A stretch of 64,000 nucleotides of DNA from Kryptolebias marmoratus (GCF_001649575.2 NC_051452.1:8942405-9006404), one strand, 5' to 3'; counted from the stretch's first letter, positions 1 to 11,790 are shown. Made by a program: numbers and translations. The notes: generated by a model not told the origin, from the letters alone.

Positions 1-697
1 GGGTGCTCCATGTGTCTTCTTTTCGGGATATCAGGCACCCAGGGATCCTCAGAAGCCGGCATTACCAGTTAATGCACCTCTGAAGAGAGCTTCTGCACTT
101 AAGACAATTCTAGCACAAATGGGTGTGTCAAAGTGTGTGTGTTTGAGAGTGGAAAAACAAAGAAAAAAGGGGTGAGTGAGCAAGGAAGACAGGGAAGGAA
201 GAGCTGCCTATGCCTTTGTTTAAAATACAAACCGCGTTTTATTCCCCTCTGAAGCAAAAATCCTTTTTCCTCACCTCTTGTCAGTGCTGAAAAGCTTTAT
301 TTTCAGGACTCTGCAATCAGAACTACCAGCACACACGCTATAGTGGAAATCTTTTTCTTTTTCTTCTTTTTTTTTTTTTTACTCAAAATTTTCTTATGTC
401 TTCACAGCAGGTTCACATTTGTATCAGGTCCAGAAATCAGGACGAGGAGTAACTGTACCAAGACTCCTGACTTTTTTTTTCCCACGTCTTTTAAAAACTG
501 CCAAACTGGAGAGGCGTTCAACATCCTTTCAACTATTTACACCAATGTTTCAAGTCCTGTTTGATTCCTCGAACGCCTCATCCCCAACAGCTTATTTTAA
601 TTTTTTCGTAGGACAGCAGCAACGAGAGCTGATGGTAGCCAGAATACACGAGTGTGTGAACTTTAGTCAGTGACGGGCTCAGACAAATTTGTTTATC
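1..697. other. non-coding flank, nothing recognised
   Basis: No gene, RNA or repeat family is recognisable. The stretch contains T-rich runs near 355-380 and 471-482. Short open frames here have no family resemblance and include homopolymer translations. Confidence 0.5.
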
Positions 698-1470
698 CTT
701 TTGTTAAATAAAGAACATTTTGCTCCAGAAATCCTTGATAGTCTTGAGGTTTCATTGGACCCTGAACAGATTCAGGACCCCCTGTGTCAGATACAGAACA
801 GAACCGAGCCTCCTCCATGTTCCACTGGAGGTTCAGGGTTCTGTTCTTTGGTTCTGTTTGGATCTGTGGACACAGAGCTGATGGGACTTGTTGCAGAAAA
901 GCTCCAGTTTTGTCTCATCTGTCCAAAGGACGTCCTCCCAGAAGCTTTGTGGATTCTCAATATGCATTTTGGCAAATTTCAGTGTGTCCTCCTCAGTCGT
1001 CTTCCATTAAGTCCAATTTGTCTCAAACAGACTGATGACCTTTGACCTTGGAGTTCACCTCCGATCTCTCTGGAAGTTGTTCTGGGCTCTTTGGTTATCG
1101 TTCGTATTGCAGGTGGAGGTTGTCTCCAGTCCTGTGGACCTTCTGGAGTCTCAGGAACATCCAGCTGCTTGGAGACGGTCTTACAGTCTTTACCTTTAAC
1201 CTGCTGCTCAATCATCGTCTTTCTGAGCTCCAGAGACAACTCTGTCCTCAGCTTTCTGTGCTCCATGTTCAGTGTGGTACACACCGAGATACCAAACAGC
1301 CCTGTGACTACCTGTCACCCTTTAAACAGGCAGGCTGACTGATTCCAGGACTGAAGACACCTGTGATGATAATTACAGGACGCCTGAGTCTAACATGTCC
1401 CTGTGGACAAACTGGTTTCAATCTTTTCTAGGGGTACCATCCTTTTAGTCAAGGCCAGTTTCATTAGTTT
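698..1470 (-). mobile_element. Tc1-type DNA transposon fossil with decayed transposase
   Basis: Read on the minus strand, 1284-979 encodes a Tc1-type N-terminal DNA-binding region: ELRKTMIEQQVKGKD, then KTVSKQLDVPET, then TKEPRTTSREIGGELQ. It continues through 975-787 with a segment containing FWEDVLW/TDETKLELF-like residues, which hold the first catalytic aspartate of the DDE/D transposase. Further decayed sequence reaches about 698. The family transposase is about 340 residues; here the helix-turn-helix linker is shortened, frames change repeatedly and stops intervene, so it is dead. The block at about 1430-1470, next to the transposase 5' side, resembles the internal end sequence of such elements. 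Exact ends and a TA duplication were not found. Confidence 0.75.
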
Positions 1471-2963
1471 AAAGTAAACAATTTCAAACCAAACCATTCA
1501 ATGTAGTTTTGGATAACCTTTTTATATTTGATTTCATAGTTTACAGTGAGTACCTTTTAATTTACTGATACATTTAAAAAGTATGCTCATGCTGGAAACA
1601 CTTTAAATAGTTTACACAATAAAATACGAATAGTATTATCATCAAACAGAAACTTAACAGTTTTGTTTTTTGGTCAAAAAAGAAACAATTCTGCAGAAAC
1701 ACCAACTTAACTTTTTTTTTAAAACTCAGGTTCTTAAATCTAACCAATCAGTTTGAGGGTTTAAACCTGACGAGGTAACTTCGTGACTGAGTAGCTCCAA
1801 ACGTAACAAGAAAAAACAGTGAGGGAAGTAAGAATAAACCATAAGAGATGCTTTAAGCTACATATTTCTGCCCCTTGTAAATGCGGTCTACAACACTAGT
1901 CTGCGTCCCGGACTAATTTCCAAGAAACCAGAATAAACTTCAGGGAGTTGTTGCTCTCAGAAAACAAACAGTAGTGTACACAACCTCTGGCAGTTTTCCA
2001 CTTGTAGGAATTAAAACAACGAGATGCAGTGTGTTAATTAGTGAGCCTGAGACGTGAAAGCTGTTACCTTTGGTCAGAGGCACGATAACCCATTAAGACC
2101 TGAGGCACCTCGGGCCGAGGAACGCTCATATGTTGTTCTCTGTATGTTGTCACACAGGGACTCCTGGTGAAGCATATTTCTTTTTTTTTATTACCAACTG
2201 ATATTTCCAGAAGGAATAAACCCATGAAGATATCTCGGCTTTTTAACCGGGACTAAAAGAAACGTGAAGACACAACTTCAGCTTTGGCTTCCGGTCCATT
2301 TCTGGTCCACCAACCAGTTTCTCCAAGATGTTCAGTGAAAACCTAAAGGTGATCAGGCTCCTGCAGCTGTCGCTCTAAAAATGTGGAATAGTTTTGCCTT
2401 TTTCTATAAAGATCGCAGAGTCATTAAAATTTCTGCTCAAGTCTCGTTTTTCCTTTATTTTTTTACTCAAGAAGACCCAACTTCTTGGTCTTTTAACGTA
2501 TGTTTGATTGCTTTTTACCGTTTTGTTTGACTAAATTGTGAAATGGAAATAAATTGAACAATCCAGGCTGGAAACTTTGTAACTTTACCTAATCTGCAGC
2601 TTCTAAGCGTATATGTTGACGGTTAATCTGACTATGAAAAAGTCCAAATAAACTGTAAAATTGTTGATTTTGATATTTTTATATTATAACCTTGACCACA
2701 GTAAAAGAAGCCACCATCTTGTTTGATTTTGCTCCAATAAAATGTTCTTTTTTGGTCTGGTTCCAGGTTATTTCTTAGATATTTTGGCTGTTTTTGTCTT
2801 AAAGGTATCCATGCATAAGGACTGAAGCGCATACATCCTTCTTCTGTTTAAATATTTGTCCTAAAAAATTTCCTGCAGCTTTCAGATAAAACTTGCTCAG
2901 TTGGGAACAGTGTGCTCTGACTTTTGGGACTGGTTTGTCAGAAGACTGTAAGACACGTTAATA

Positions 2964-2971
2964 ATGCAAAT
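2964..2971 (+). promoter_or_regulatory. POU octamer ATGCAAAT
   Basis: An exact octamer. No SOX-type site abuts it. The sequence is certain; function is unknown. Confidence 0.3.
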
Positions 2972-3142
2972 CAATGGTATTTTTGGTGCAACAGATTAGA
3001 AAACCCAGCCCTCTTTACAGCTCAGGCGCACTTCGCAGTAGAAACATTAGTCAAAGTTTAAACGGGTCACAAAAAGTTGGACTTTTCATGGCTGAACTTT
3101 ATGGTTTTTACACGATTGCAGATCAAGTTTTCTGATTTATTT

Positions 3143-3150
3143 ATGCAAAT
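3143..3150 (+). promoter_or_regulatory. POU octamer ATGCAAAT
   Basis: An exact octamer in AT-rich sequence about 31.7 kb upstream of pou3f3. No SOX-type site abuts it. Confidence 0.25.
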
Positions 3151-3643
3151 GTTCAACTGACGGTTCATGATGTCATATGCTAACTTTAGAACTGAGTAAA
3201 ACTTTCACATCTTTTGCAAACGTCTTACTTCCACAACTCTTTTTGGTACATACACAAGTTGTACATCAAGACGTAGGTGTCTTTGTCTTCTTTCATCCTG
3301 TGTGTCTCTCGGTGCTGTCGGACTCGTGGTTTTCTCGCAAATCCTTCCAGAACACAGAGCGCACACCCAAGCTTCCACGGGTTCGGTTATATTTAAGCTC
3401 AAAATGATTCAAAACTGGAGGTGAAAGGTCTTTTTAACTTGTTATATTTCCTACACAAAACACAGTAGACACATTAAAGTTTACTTGGAAGGCTAATGAA
3501 GTCTTCTGTTGCTCACGGTTCAAGAAGTTTTAGGCTCTGACATACAGTTTCCACACAGCAGCTATTTGTTTGAGGCTTACTTTTCAGTCTGTTTCTGTCT
3601 GCCTGTCATTAACTTGGCAGTCAGGGAGTGAGAGACACAAATA

Positions 3644-3854
3644 CACTCCTGATCAAAATCTTAAGACCAGTCAAAAAATTGCAAGAATTTGCATTTTGCA
3701 CTATTGGATCTTATGAAGGTTTTAAGTAGAGCTTCACAATGTTAAAATAAGAAATCAGCGTAAGAGACAAAAACTTTTGAGCGGGGAATTAATTGAAAAC
3801 TGCATATACACTCAAACATGGTTTTTTCAGCAGATCAAAAGTTTAGGACCATAG
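3644..3854 (+). repeat. left terminal inverted repeat of the Tc1-type element
   Basis: It pairs with 4823-5015. It contains two direct-repeat motifs (3651-3669 and 3833-3851) that agree at 16 of 19 positions and are the presumed transposase binding sites. Confidence 0.88.
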
Positions 3855-3934
3855 TCTTTAAAAGCCAAAAGCTGTGCAAAAATCTGGATTCCATGTCATG
3901 TTCTGTCAAGTCTTTACACTGTCAAGACCTCCTG

Positions 3935-4622
3935 ATGGCAAAAGCAAAAAAGCTCACTGACTTTGAACGTGGTAGGATTGTTGAGCTGCAATAAGCAAGG
4001 CCTCTCACAACGTGCCATCGCTGCTGAGGTTGGACACAGTAAGACAGTCATTTTGCATTTTTTAAATGATCCTGAGGGTTATGCAACAAAAAAGTCAAGT
4101 GGTAGACACAAAAAAATTTCACCAGCTCTGAGCCGCAGGATCCGATTGGCTGTCTGTCGAGATGCGGGACGATCCTCTACCCAAATTAAGGCCATTACTA
4201 GTGCTGACTGCAGCCCAATAACCATCAGACGGCATCCGCGAGAGAAGGGCTTCAGAAACAAAAAACGTCTTTAAAGGCGACGTCTTCTTCAATGCCACAA
4301 AATTGCCCGTTTGGACTTTGCAAGGGTGCACCAAATATGGGACATTGAAAGGTGGAAGACATGGCATGACAAGGAGATCCCACCTGAGATGTTTTCTACA
4401 CGGCACAGTGGTGGGGGCGCCATCCTGATTTGGTGTGCGTTTTCCTTCAATGGAACAATGGAGCTTCAGGTTGTGCAGGGGCGTCAAACAGCAGCTGGCT
4501 ATGTGGAGATGTTGCAGCGGGCATCCCTCATGACTGAGGGCCCTCGTCTGTGTGGTAATGATTGGGTTTTTCAACAGGACAATGCTGCAGTTCACAATGC
4601 CCGCCTGACAAAGGAGTTCTTC
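3935..4622 (+). pseudogene. Tc1-type transposase pseudogene
   Basis: The start ATG at 3935 opens MAKAKKLTDFERGRIVELQ and then hits TAA at 3992-3994; one extra A just before it shifts the frame. Reading resumes in the frame of 3963-4271 with the HTH/paired-like DNA-binding region (SQRAIAAEVGHSKTVI), the GRP-like SSGRHKK region and a second domain (SSTQIKAITSADCSPITIRRH). It is then cut by a TAA at 4272-4274. The same frame continues with [12 protein letters not shown], but the segment that normally carries the first catalytic aspartate is deleted before [12 protein letters not shown]. The second aspartate survives in [17 protein letters not shown]. The last catalytic residue would fall in the N gap. 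Frameshift, nonsense mutation and deletion together make it non-functional. Confidence 0.9.
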
Positions 4623-4777
4623 NNNNNNNNNNNNNNNNNNNNNNNNNNNNNNNNNNNNNNNNNNNNNNNNNNNNNNNNNNNNNNNNNNNNNNNNNNNNNN
4701 NNNNNNNNNNNNNNNNNNNNNNNNNNNNNNNNNNNNNNNNNNNNNNNNNNNNNNNNNNNNNNNNNNNNNNNNNNNNN
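4623..4777. other. assembly gap (155 N)
   Basis: A run of N replaces the 3' part of the transposase pseudogene, probably because the element is repetitive. The gap length may be an estimate. Confidence 0.99.
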
Positions 4778-4822
4778 TGACACTTTGATTTCTGTTTTGG
4801 GGGGTTTTCAGGTTTTTTTGAG

Positions 4823-5015
4823 CTATGGTCTTAAACTTTTGATCAGCTGAAAAAATCATGTTTGAGTGTAAATGCAGTTTGCAGAAAATTCCCCGCTCAA
4901 AAGTTCTTGTCTCTTACGCTGATTTCTTATTTTAACATTGTGAAGATCTACTTAGAACCTTCTTAAGATCCAATAGTGCAAAATGCAAATTCTTGCAATT
5001 TTTTGATCAGGAGTG
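4823..5015 (-). repeat. right terminal inverted repeat of the Tc1-type element
   Basis: It is the reverse complement of the left repeat apart from scattered differences and an 18-bp loss in the outer direct-repeat motif. It is followed by the target TA. Confidence 0.88.
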
Positions 5016-5330
5016 TATGTGGATCACACGGTGACCATTACGACCCACTGGCAGCAACTTTTTCCTTTTATCTTGGCTCTTTTTACACTTCTTATACAGT
5101 TCAGACATCAAAATGTAGGCTTTTTTTCTGGATTATTACAAAGTTATGTTAGAGTTCTGGGCAGCAGCTGCTTTCAGAACTTCTCTAGTTTCTTATTTTT
5201 GTTGTGAAAATTAGATTTACGTCTTTGAATGCTTTCTTTGAAAGCTGTGAGATCCACTTTTATAATCCGGCAGTACTAAATGTTAGTTTGTTTTTGTTTT
5301 TAAAAGAAAGTTTGCGTCGTTCCTCTGTCC
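5016..5330. other. non-coding, nothing recognised
   Basis: AT-rich sequence between the transposon and a GC-rich block. No feature is recognised. Confidence 0.45.
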
Positions 5331-6125
5331 TGTGTGTCCGCAGCACCTTTTCCCCTCCGGGGGACAGCAGGACGAACGCCGACAGATTGGACCCCCCACC
5401 ATATGGCGGTCGGGCCCGTCCTGCGCTAAGTTAACCGCTGCTTTCTCTGACCTCTGCGTGCACCGAGCTCCCAGCGAACATGTGCTGCTGCTGGATGGAA
5501 GAAAACTCAGCAGGGGAGGCAGAATTCCTCCTCCTCCCGCTCTCTCTGTGTTCCCTCGGTTGCCGCCGCCCGCTCCCTTCCAGTCCTGCTTGGCGGCGGG
5601 AGTCGGCGGTCCATCTCGCTCTGCAGATTGCCTATGACAGCGGCGCTTTTTCAAGTCGGCGGGTTGAGCTAAATTGGAGTGAGCAATACCACCTGTGCCT
5701 GCTGAAGGGCCGCTGTAGTTCGAGCTCTGCCGAGAGGAACCAGGAGGAGGAGGNNNNNNNNNNNNNNNNNNNNNNNNNNNNNNNNNNNNNNNNNNNNNNN
5801 NNNNNNNNNNNNNNNNNNNNNNNNNNNNNNNNNNNNNNNGGGGGGGGGGGATGCGAGCAGGGCAGGGGGAAAAAAAAATCTGCTACCTGCAACCATCAAA
5901 GCCTTCGTTTCACATGCAGTCTGCCCAGCTGGCTCCCCTGTGAAGAGGGGGGGTTCGCTCCGAGCAGAGCTGGATGTTTGTTTGGCTTTCTGCAGGTGCA
6001 CGTCGTCTTCTCCTCGCTCTTCATCTCCCCGGATTTTTGCACCTCTTCCTCTTCATTTACTCACCTCTTTCACGTTTTTTTTTCTCCCTCTTCCCAACCC
6101 CTGCCTCTGTTTCTGCAATGAGGCT
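5331..6125. other. GC-rich block of unknown role, interrupted by a gap
   Basis: This block is richer in G+C and CpG than its surroundings and has complex, non-repetitive sequence around 5620-5720. It could be a CpG-rich regulatory region or part of a non-coding transcript. Open frames here are low-complexity (S/P-rich) and show no family similarity, so I do not call a gene. A gap of 86 N lies at 5754-5839. Confidence 0.3.
5754..5839. other. assembly gap (86 N)
   Basis: A run of N between a GGA-rich flank and a poly-G tract, which suggests a purine-rich simple repeat that was not assembled. Confidence 0.99.
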
Positions 6126-6420
6126 CCCTTCACGCTGTGGGTTTTTCCTCATTTGACTTCTCATTGGTTGGAGCCAAAAACCAAAAGACAAAAGTAGAAA
6201 ACTGCTGCAAAATAAGGGCCCCGTTTGTGTAGTGTACAACCAGTACTCTATATGTCCCCTGCTGTTTCTTGTTTATTATCTCCCCATGACCAATTCTCTG
6301 GGTCTTTTTATTGTTTTCTAAAAGAAAGGAAACTAATCTTTTTTTTGCTTTCTGACACCATTTTGGTGCCTGTTGTTGATTCCCACTGAAAGGCTAAATA
6401 AGTAATGTTTTAGCCTGTGT
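6126..6420. other. non-coding, nothing recognised
   Basis: AT-rich sequence leading into the R300 units. No feature is recognised. Confidence 0.4.
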
Positions 6421-6960
6421 CTGTTAGCAAAATAACTCATGAAACCTTTAATGAGCTTTTCAGGAAGTAAACATTATACGTGCATCTGCAGTTGGACGAT
6501 GTTTGGAGTCACCCCAATTCAAGATGGCTGCCACAGCCAACTCACCCTGGAAAACATAAAATTAACCCTAATTCAGTCAGTTTTACAGATATTGAGCTAA
6601 AGTTTGGTGTGGTAGTAGCTGGGAGTCATTCTCAACACATACTTGATTGTTACTCATCACACAAGATATTTGCCTAAAATTGCAGCATTAACGTCTAGAA
6701 TCAAACTTTTTTTTATCTGTTAGCGAAATATTTCATGAACCGATGGACGGATTTTAATGAAACTTTCAGAAGGTAAACACTGGATGTACGACTGCAAGTA
6801 ATAAACATTTGGAGTCGCCACAATTCAAGATGGCTGCCTTAGCCACCTGACCCTGGAAAACACAGAAATGGCTCTAATTTAGTCAGTTTTGCAGGCATTG
6901 AGCTAAAGTTTGGTGTGGTAGAAGCTGAGTCATTCCTGACATGTTTTCAGAACAAACTGT
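6421..6960 (+). repeat. R300 repeat, two tandem units
   Basis: Unit 1 starts at 6421 (CTGTTAGCAAAATAACTCA) and unit 2 at 6717 (CTGTTAGCGAAATATTTCA), a 296-bp step. Both carry the central block with AAGATGGCTGCC and the third block GAGCTAAAGTTTGGTGTGG. Unit 2 is truncated near 6960. Confidence 0.85.
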
Positions 6961-8672
6961 GAGATTTGACTTCATGAAACAGCTGAAACTCCATCATTTT
7001 GTCACATAAAAGGATTATAATTTAAAACTCTAACACAAAGGGTGTCAGGTGATATGAACTCCTTTAAGGAATACAGAAAGATCTTTAAAAACGGTGATCT
7101 TTGTTTGGTTTTTTTTAGTCCTTTGCGTAGGATTACATGCTAATCTGTGAGCAGACGCGCCGATATCTGATTTATTTTAAGATTATAGAAAACACAAGGT
7201 TTTATTATTTTAAATTCACAGAAAAAGTCAGAGTTTTGCAGTGAAAATTGAGCATAAAGACCAAATGTTTCAGGTGATGTAATGTCTGCGTGGAGGTATA
7301 AAACCTGGCAGGGAAGACTGATAGTTTTGTTGCTGCACTTTTTCTGATCCTGTAAATGTTTAGCTTTAATGCGGACAGACATTAACAGATATTTTCTGTT
7401 GGTTTTTTTGTGTAATCATTCACCGTTTTCACAGAAGTAAGGCACATTTTTGTGAATTGCTCAAGATTCACAACAACCAGACGTTGGCTCCCCGCTAAGA
7501 TCTGAGTAATATCAGAGAGGCTGATAAAATGACAGTAAGAAAAAAAAAATGTTTTATTTGGATAACACGCAGCCTTTCAAAGCCAGGTCTTGAGCGCTGA
7601 ACAAATTGAATCATTAATCAGCAAAAAAAAAGAAATCGCACAAAGACAATATAACCCTCTGAAATTTATTTTTAAATTCAACATCCTAGAGTTTAAAATT
7701 ACAAAACATTGTCAGTAAAACTTAAAACCAGATATGTAAAATAAATATTACAACTTTCTAAACAAAGTACTTGCAAATATGTTATTTTTCCGGCTTTCCT
7801 CCAACGCCTCAGTGTCCTAATGAACTTTTTTGTTCAAAGAAAAAGGAATATAAAAAACAGTTTTATTTCGACATCACCAGAAAACACATTTATATAGAGC
7901 CAATCAGAGCACTTCTGATCTGAATGTAAGAAGGGTTTTCAAACCGCAGAAGCCTAAACTAATCGTTTTAGATGAAAAGAGTCAATAGATTAATAGATTA
8001 GAAGATTACCAAACAGATAAACTGGCATAGTGTTGACTCTTATAAACCGCCTTGAAAATCTTAAAATTATGTACAAAACTCCCGAGTCATCCCTCATTTC
8101 TTTAATTTTTTTTCCAACCAGTCAAACTTTTTAGCAATTATTTAAAAAAGGGTCTCGATCAGCAGTTCTTCAGGCTTTCTGAAAGTCTTTCAGTGTTTTT
8201 TTTTTTGGACTTTCTGCTTTTTCCTTTCCATTTTTAGAGAATTTTCTCGTTACGCTACTTAATATTCTGACCTATGAATCATTCAGGCATTAAAACATCT
8301 AAACTCCAAGGATGAACCAGTGTTTTGTCGATACGTAACAACTTACTAAAAGAAAAAACAAATTTAACTTCATTTAAATTTAAGATGATGCAGTTTGACA
8401 AACAGAAAATAGCATTTTAGCTCTAACGGGGGGATTAGCTGAAAACTTGACAGACATGTAGATGGGCAATTTTATTTTTTACTACACACCCTTTAGATAC
8501 TGTTTATTTCCTGTAGATATATATTTTAGGCCTGAACATCAATATGCACATTATGCTGTCATGATCACATATGGAATGAATAGAAAAAAGAGCCAAAGTC
8601 CTAAAAAATATCTTTTCAAAGACACTTAGGAAGTCTGAAGGACTACTTATCTAAACCAACAGAGAATAACTC

Positions 8673-8675
<3 letters not shown>
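6961..8675. other. AT-rich non-coding stretch
   Basis: No gene or recognised repeat is seen. A-rich and T-rich runs are common. Confidence 0.5.

Positions 8676-8723
<48 letters not shown>
8676..8723. repeat. (AT)n microsatellite followed by poly-T
   Basis: About 16 AT dinucleotides run directly into about 16 T residues. Confidence 0.95.
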
Positions 8724-8977
8724 AAGAGTTTGACACTCAGGAGGCATTTTCTGGAATCTGATCAATGCTTGAGTTTAGCCACGCCCACTTAAAATAAAAA
8801 AACTCTAACCTAGAAGTGTGTTCATTACCTCTCGTTTTCTTAGCATAAAGGATTACAGATGCTCTCATAAGTGAGCAGTCAACTCTGCGTCTGTAAAGTG
8901 AACATTTCTTTGCTCCTTTAGTCACCCGGAGACCCTGATGGGAGCAAACTTGGGAGGGTTGCTGTCTGACTTTGGGC

Positions 8978-9011
8978 TTCCTCCTCCTCCTCCTCCTCCT
9001 CCTCCTCCTGC
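8978..9011. repeat. (CTC)n microsatellite
   Basis: About nine CTC triplets followed by CTG triplets. The minus-strand open frame with an Arg run over this tract is an artefact of the repeat. Confidence 0.9.
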
Positions 9012-9834
9012 TGCTGTCCCTGGGCAGGATACAGTAGAAATCATTTAGTGGGGAGAGCGGTGCAAACAGCGCAGGGTTAGCCACGAGGTCGTCACACTCT
9101 CTGCACGACCGAGCTCATTTCCACTGCTGTTCTCCGCTCCGGCTTCCCTTCGGAGAGAGACAGAGACGGGGAGAGAGAAACAGGCGAGAAGTGCAGCCAG
9201 TGAAATGGCTCATTCACTTTCTGATCACAGCCTGCCGCTTCTCTTCTTCACACGCTTAAACTGACACTCGCACGCACACTGTCAAACACACACAGACACA
9301 CGGGCTGGCTTCATTGTGCGGTTATTTGTCGTTTTTGTCCCTCACTTCCCCGGCGCCGTGAAATATTTCCTCAGCTCTGACAGCTCACTTTGTGATCTCT
9401 TACCAGATTTCACTCAAAATAACTGTTTTTCTTTAAAGCCATCAATGCACCAGATTAAACCAGATTTATTTTTTTTTTGTACACTTCCACAGACAAAAGT
9501 AGAATTAGCTCAGACTGTGTGTATTTCACAGTCTCGTTAATCCCTTTCTCTAACTAATCTGATAAGCACAGCTAATGATATTTCAGTGAATGGATAGTTG
9601 TCATAAACCAGAAGCTTCAAACACTAGCTTTCTTTTTTTTTATTCCCCACACAAATACACGCTCGTTGTCGTAGATTTATGTGCCGGAGTCCCTGAAGGC
9701 ACAGCAGTGCTAAACCAATCTGCTTTTGTTGACTTGTTTTCTCTGCCAACTCTCACCGCGAAGACATTTCACCGGCCAAATGGTCAAATACCTGAGAAAC
9801 GCGGCATGCCGTGCGTCTACAGCGGAATGGAGTC
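9012..9834. other. non-coding, mildly GC-rich at the left
   Basis: From 9012 to about 9310 the sequence is more complex, with GAGA-type and CACA-type simple tracts (about 9150-9180 and 9260-9305). The rest is ordinary AT-rich sequence. No gene is seen. Confidence 0.4.
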
Positions 9835-10195
9835 GAGTTTATTTACTCAAATATGAGTTACACTTTGAGAAAAGTAATAAAATTTAGACCCGCTTGTGAA
9901 AATTTAACAAAACGGAGCCGTTTTGTAAAAGAGTTTCAGCACATGAAGCGTTTAGACGAATCTGTGAGTTCATTTACTCAAATTTGGATATATTTTTTAA
10001 GATAACTAGACCTGCTAGTTGTGAAACCTCAACAAATGTGAGCTGCTCTGCAAATAATAACGTGACACTTGAAGAGTTGAGAGGATTCTGCACAACTTTA
10101 TTTACTCAAAAGTATTTCACTATGAGGGGGAAAAACAATAAAATCTAGATTTACTTATTGGGAAACAAGTACCTTGCAAAAGTTGGGACATTTTC
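9835..10195 (+). repeat. three diverged tandem copies of a ~130-bp unit
   Basis: The motif TTTATTTACTCAAA with similar downstream sequence (AATAAAATTTAGA / AATAAAATCTAGA) recurs near 9835, 9965 and 10094, a spacing of about 130 bp. Copies are strongly diverged. Confidence 0.65.
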
Positions 10196-10640
10196 TAAAC
10201 AATTGGTGCACACAAACTACATCTTTTTAGAAGATGTAAGTAATCCAAGCACTCAGACAAGATTTCTTTCTTTTTAATCTGTCTGATCTGATACCTGCCA
10301 ACATGGCGGCTGCAGCTAATGCATCAAAACTCGTTTTGAAGTGACCAAAATATTCCTTTAAAGGCTGGATGGGGTTAGAAGCTTTATGTCTCCTGGATAA
10401 ACATCTATTAATTTAGCCTTTAGCCCAGACTAAATGAACGTTTATTATCTAAACATCCACTTAGTAATAGTTAACAGACTCTTTAGCTTAAATGTGTTTA
10501 AGCAATTAAAAAAATTTTCACTTTTTTTGAGCTTCCGAGATCAATAATAAGCTTTCCAACGGTAGTTTGTTGCTTCAGCTCTGTGCACCTTGCACAACAG
10601 ATGCTGCAGCATATTTTAGAGAAGTGTTTTATTTCTTTAA
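10196..10640. other. AT-rich non-coding stretch
   Basis: No gene is seen. A short piece near 10302-10320 (ACATGGCGGCTGCAGCTAA) may be a relic of the R300 central block. Confidence 0.35.
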
Positions 10641-11110
10641 CTCTTTCAGACTCAAAATGAGCTGGATCGTTTGGAAGCTGGGAATCAAAGTAACTCGAGG
10701 ACCTTCGCTTTTGGCAGAGAACTTTCCCAGCCCTAATCCCCCCCCGCTCCAAATCGCTTTCTCTCCTCTCATTCGAAACTCCGATGCAGTTTTTTCCCCC
10801 CCTCAGTGTCTCAGCCGGGGATCGATGGCAGCACACATCACAGGCCTTTACTCACACTCCAGCCCGGCGGTAAGGGATTGCGGCGAGCCGGCGGGTCAAT
10901 GGCCGGGGTCTCGCCTCGGCCGACGGTCGTTGGTTAACGAGCGGTCGACGAGGCGGAGCGCGGTGTTAACTGTGTCAGCCCCGATCCTCCCGGCGGGCCG
11001 CGCGCTCCTAATGACCGCCCAATCAATAGCTGCCTGCCCTCAGTTACCGGCCAATCAAACGGACATCTTTTGTTGACACATTGAACCAATGAGGAAGTTT
11101 CAACTGTGCC
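10640..11110. promoter_or_regulatory. GC-rich candidate regulatory block
   Basis: The sequence is CpG-rich and complex. Around 10985-11100 there are several CCAAT-type pentamers (for example CCCAATCAATAG, GGCCAATCAAAC, GAACCAATGAGG), a cluster that resembles a promoter or enhancer. No transcript can be proven from sequence. Open frames lack family similarity. Confidence 0.35.
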
Positions 11111-11306
11111 GCCATGTGCTCTGTACGATTGCGATGCATCGACAGATTTATTGATTCGCGTCTCTGAAATGTAAAATGGAAGTGTTGGCTCTTGTTCGTT
11201 TGTAGACAAAGGTGCTTTTTGAATACTTCGGCGTTTATTTGCACGTTTTCCAAGCAGACAAAAACTTCAAATCCCCTTTTTGTGCGTTACCTTTCTTTGC
11301 GTTTGT

Positions 11307-11790
11307 CTATTAGCAAAATATCTCATGAACCACTGGATGGATGCTGGTGATACAACTCTATTCAAGATGGCTGCCGCAGCTATCAGGCCTAAGGAAACAA
11401 AAATGACTGTTTTCAAATCTTCAGCCAGATTCTGGTGTAGTCGTCGCTAAGAGACAAACACAGCACATATATGCCAACAGATCGCACAAGATCTTTGTTT
11501 AAAACGAACTGTCGGAGTCAACACTGTCTCTGTTAGCAAAATATCTCATGAACCAGTGGGTGGATTTTAATGAAACCCTTGTGAAGTTATCACTGGATGT
11601 GCGTCTAAAACAGATTTACGTTTAGAGTCGGTCCGATTCAAGATGGCTGCCGCAGCTCGTCGATCTTAGCAAACGCAAAAATGGTGACAACTTAGTGAGT
11701 TTTCCAGGGATTGAGCTCAAATTTGGAGCGGTAGTAGCTGAGTGTCATCCTCAACACACCTTGATATATTGAGTGAGATCTCTCAGTCCT
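11307..11790 (+). repeat. R300 repeat, two tandem units
   Basis: Units start at 11307 and 11530. The first has an internal deletion (223-bp step). Both carry TTCAAGATGGCTGCCGCAGC and a degenerate third block. Confidence 0.85.

Larger units (their letters stand above)
1471..3641. other. AT-rich non-coding stretch
   Basis: No gene is seen. Two exact POU octamers occur (2964-2971 and 3143-3150). Otherwise the sequence is ordinary AT-rich intergenic DNA with short homopolymers. Confidence 0.5.
3644..5015 (+). mobile_element. Tc1-type transposon with long IR/DR ends, inactive
   Basis: The ends are CACTCCTGATCAAAA and its reverse complement, each flanked by TA (3642-3643 and 5016-5017), the Tc1/mariner target duplication. 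The terminal inverted repeats are long: about 211 bp on the left (3644-3854) and about 193 bp on the right (4823-5015). Within the left end a motif beginning GATCAAAA is present twice, at 3651-3669 and 3833-3851, matching the IR/DR layout known from the Sleeping Beauty/Tdr subgroup. On the right the outer copy has lost about 18 bp. The transposase inside is broken and part of it lies in an N gap. The two ends remain very similar, so the insertion does not look ancient. Confidence 0.92.

Noticed and set aside
4119..4859. 246-codon minus-strand frame in the Tc1-type element
   Set aside because: It is antisense to the transposase pseudogene and contains about 52 N codons.
3687..4990. Octamers ATTTGCAT at 3687-3694 and ATGCAAAT at 4983-4990
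   Set aside because: They are the two mirror positions in the Tc1-type terminal inverted repeats, so they came with the transposon and are not counted as regulatory octamers of the locus.
5480..6121. 213-codon frame across the gap at 5754-5839
   Set aside because: Nearly 30 codons are N, the rest is low-complexity Ser/Pro sequence, and opposite-strand frames are equally long. There is no support for a gene.
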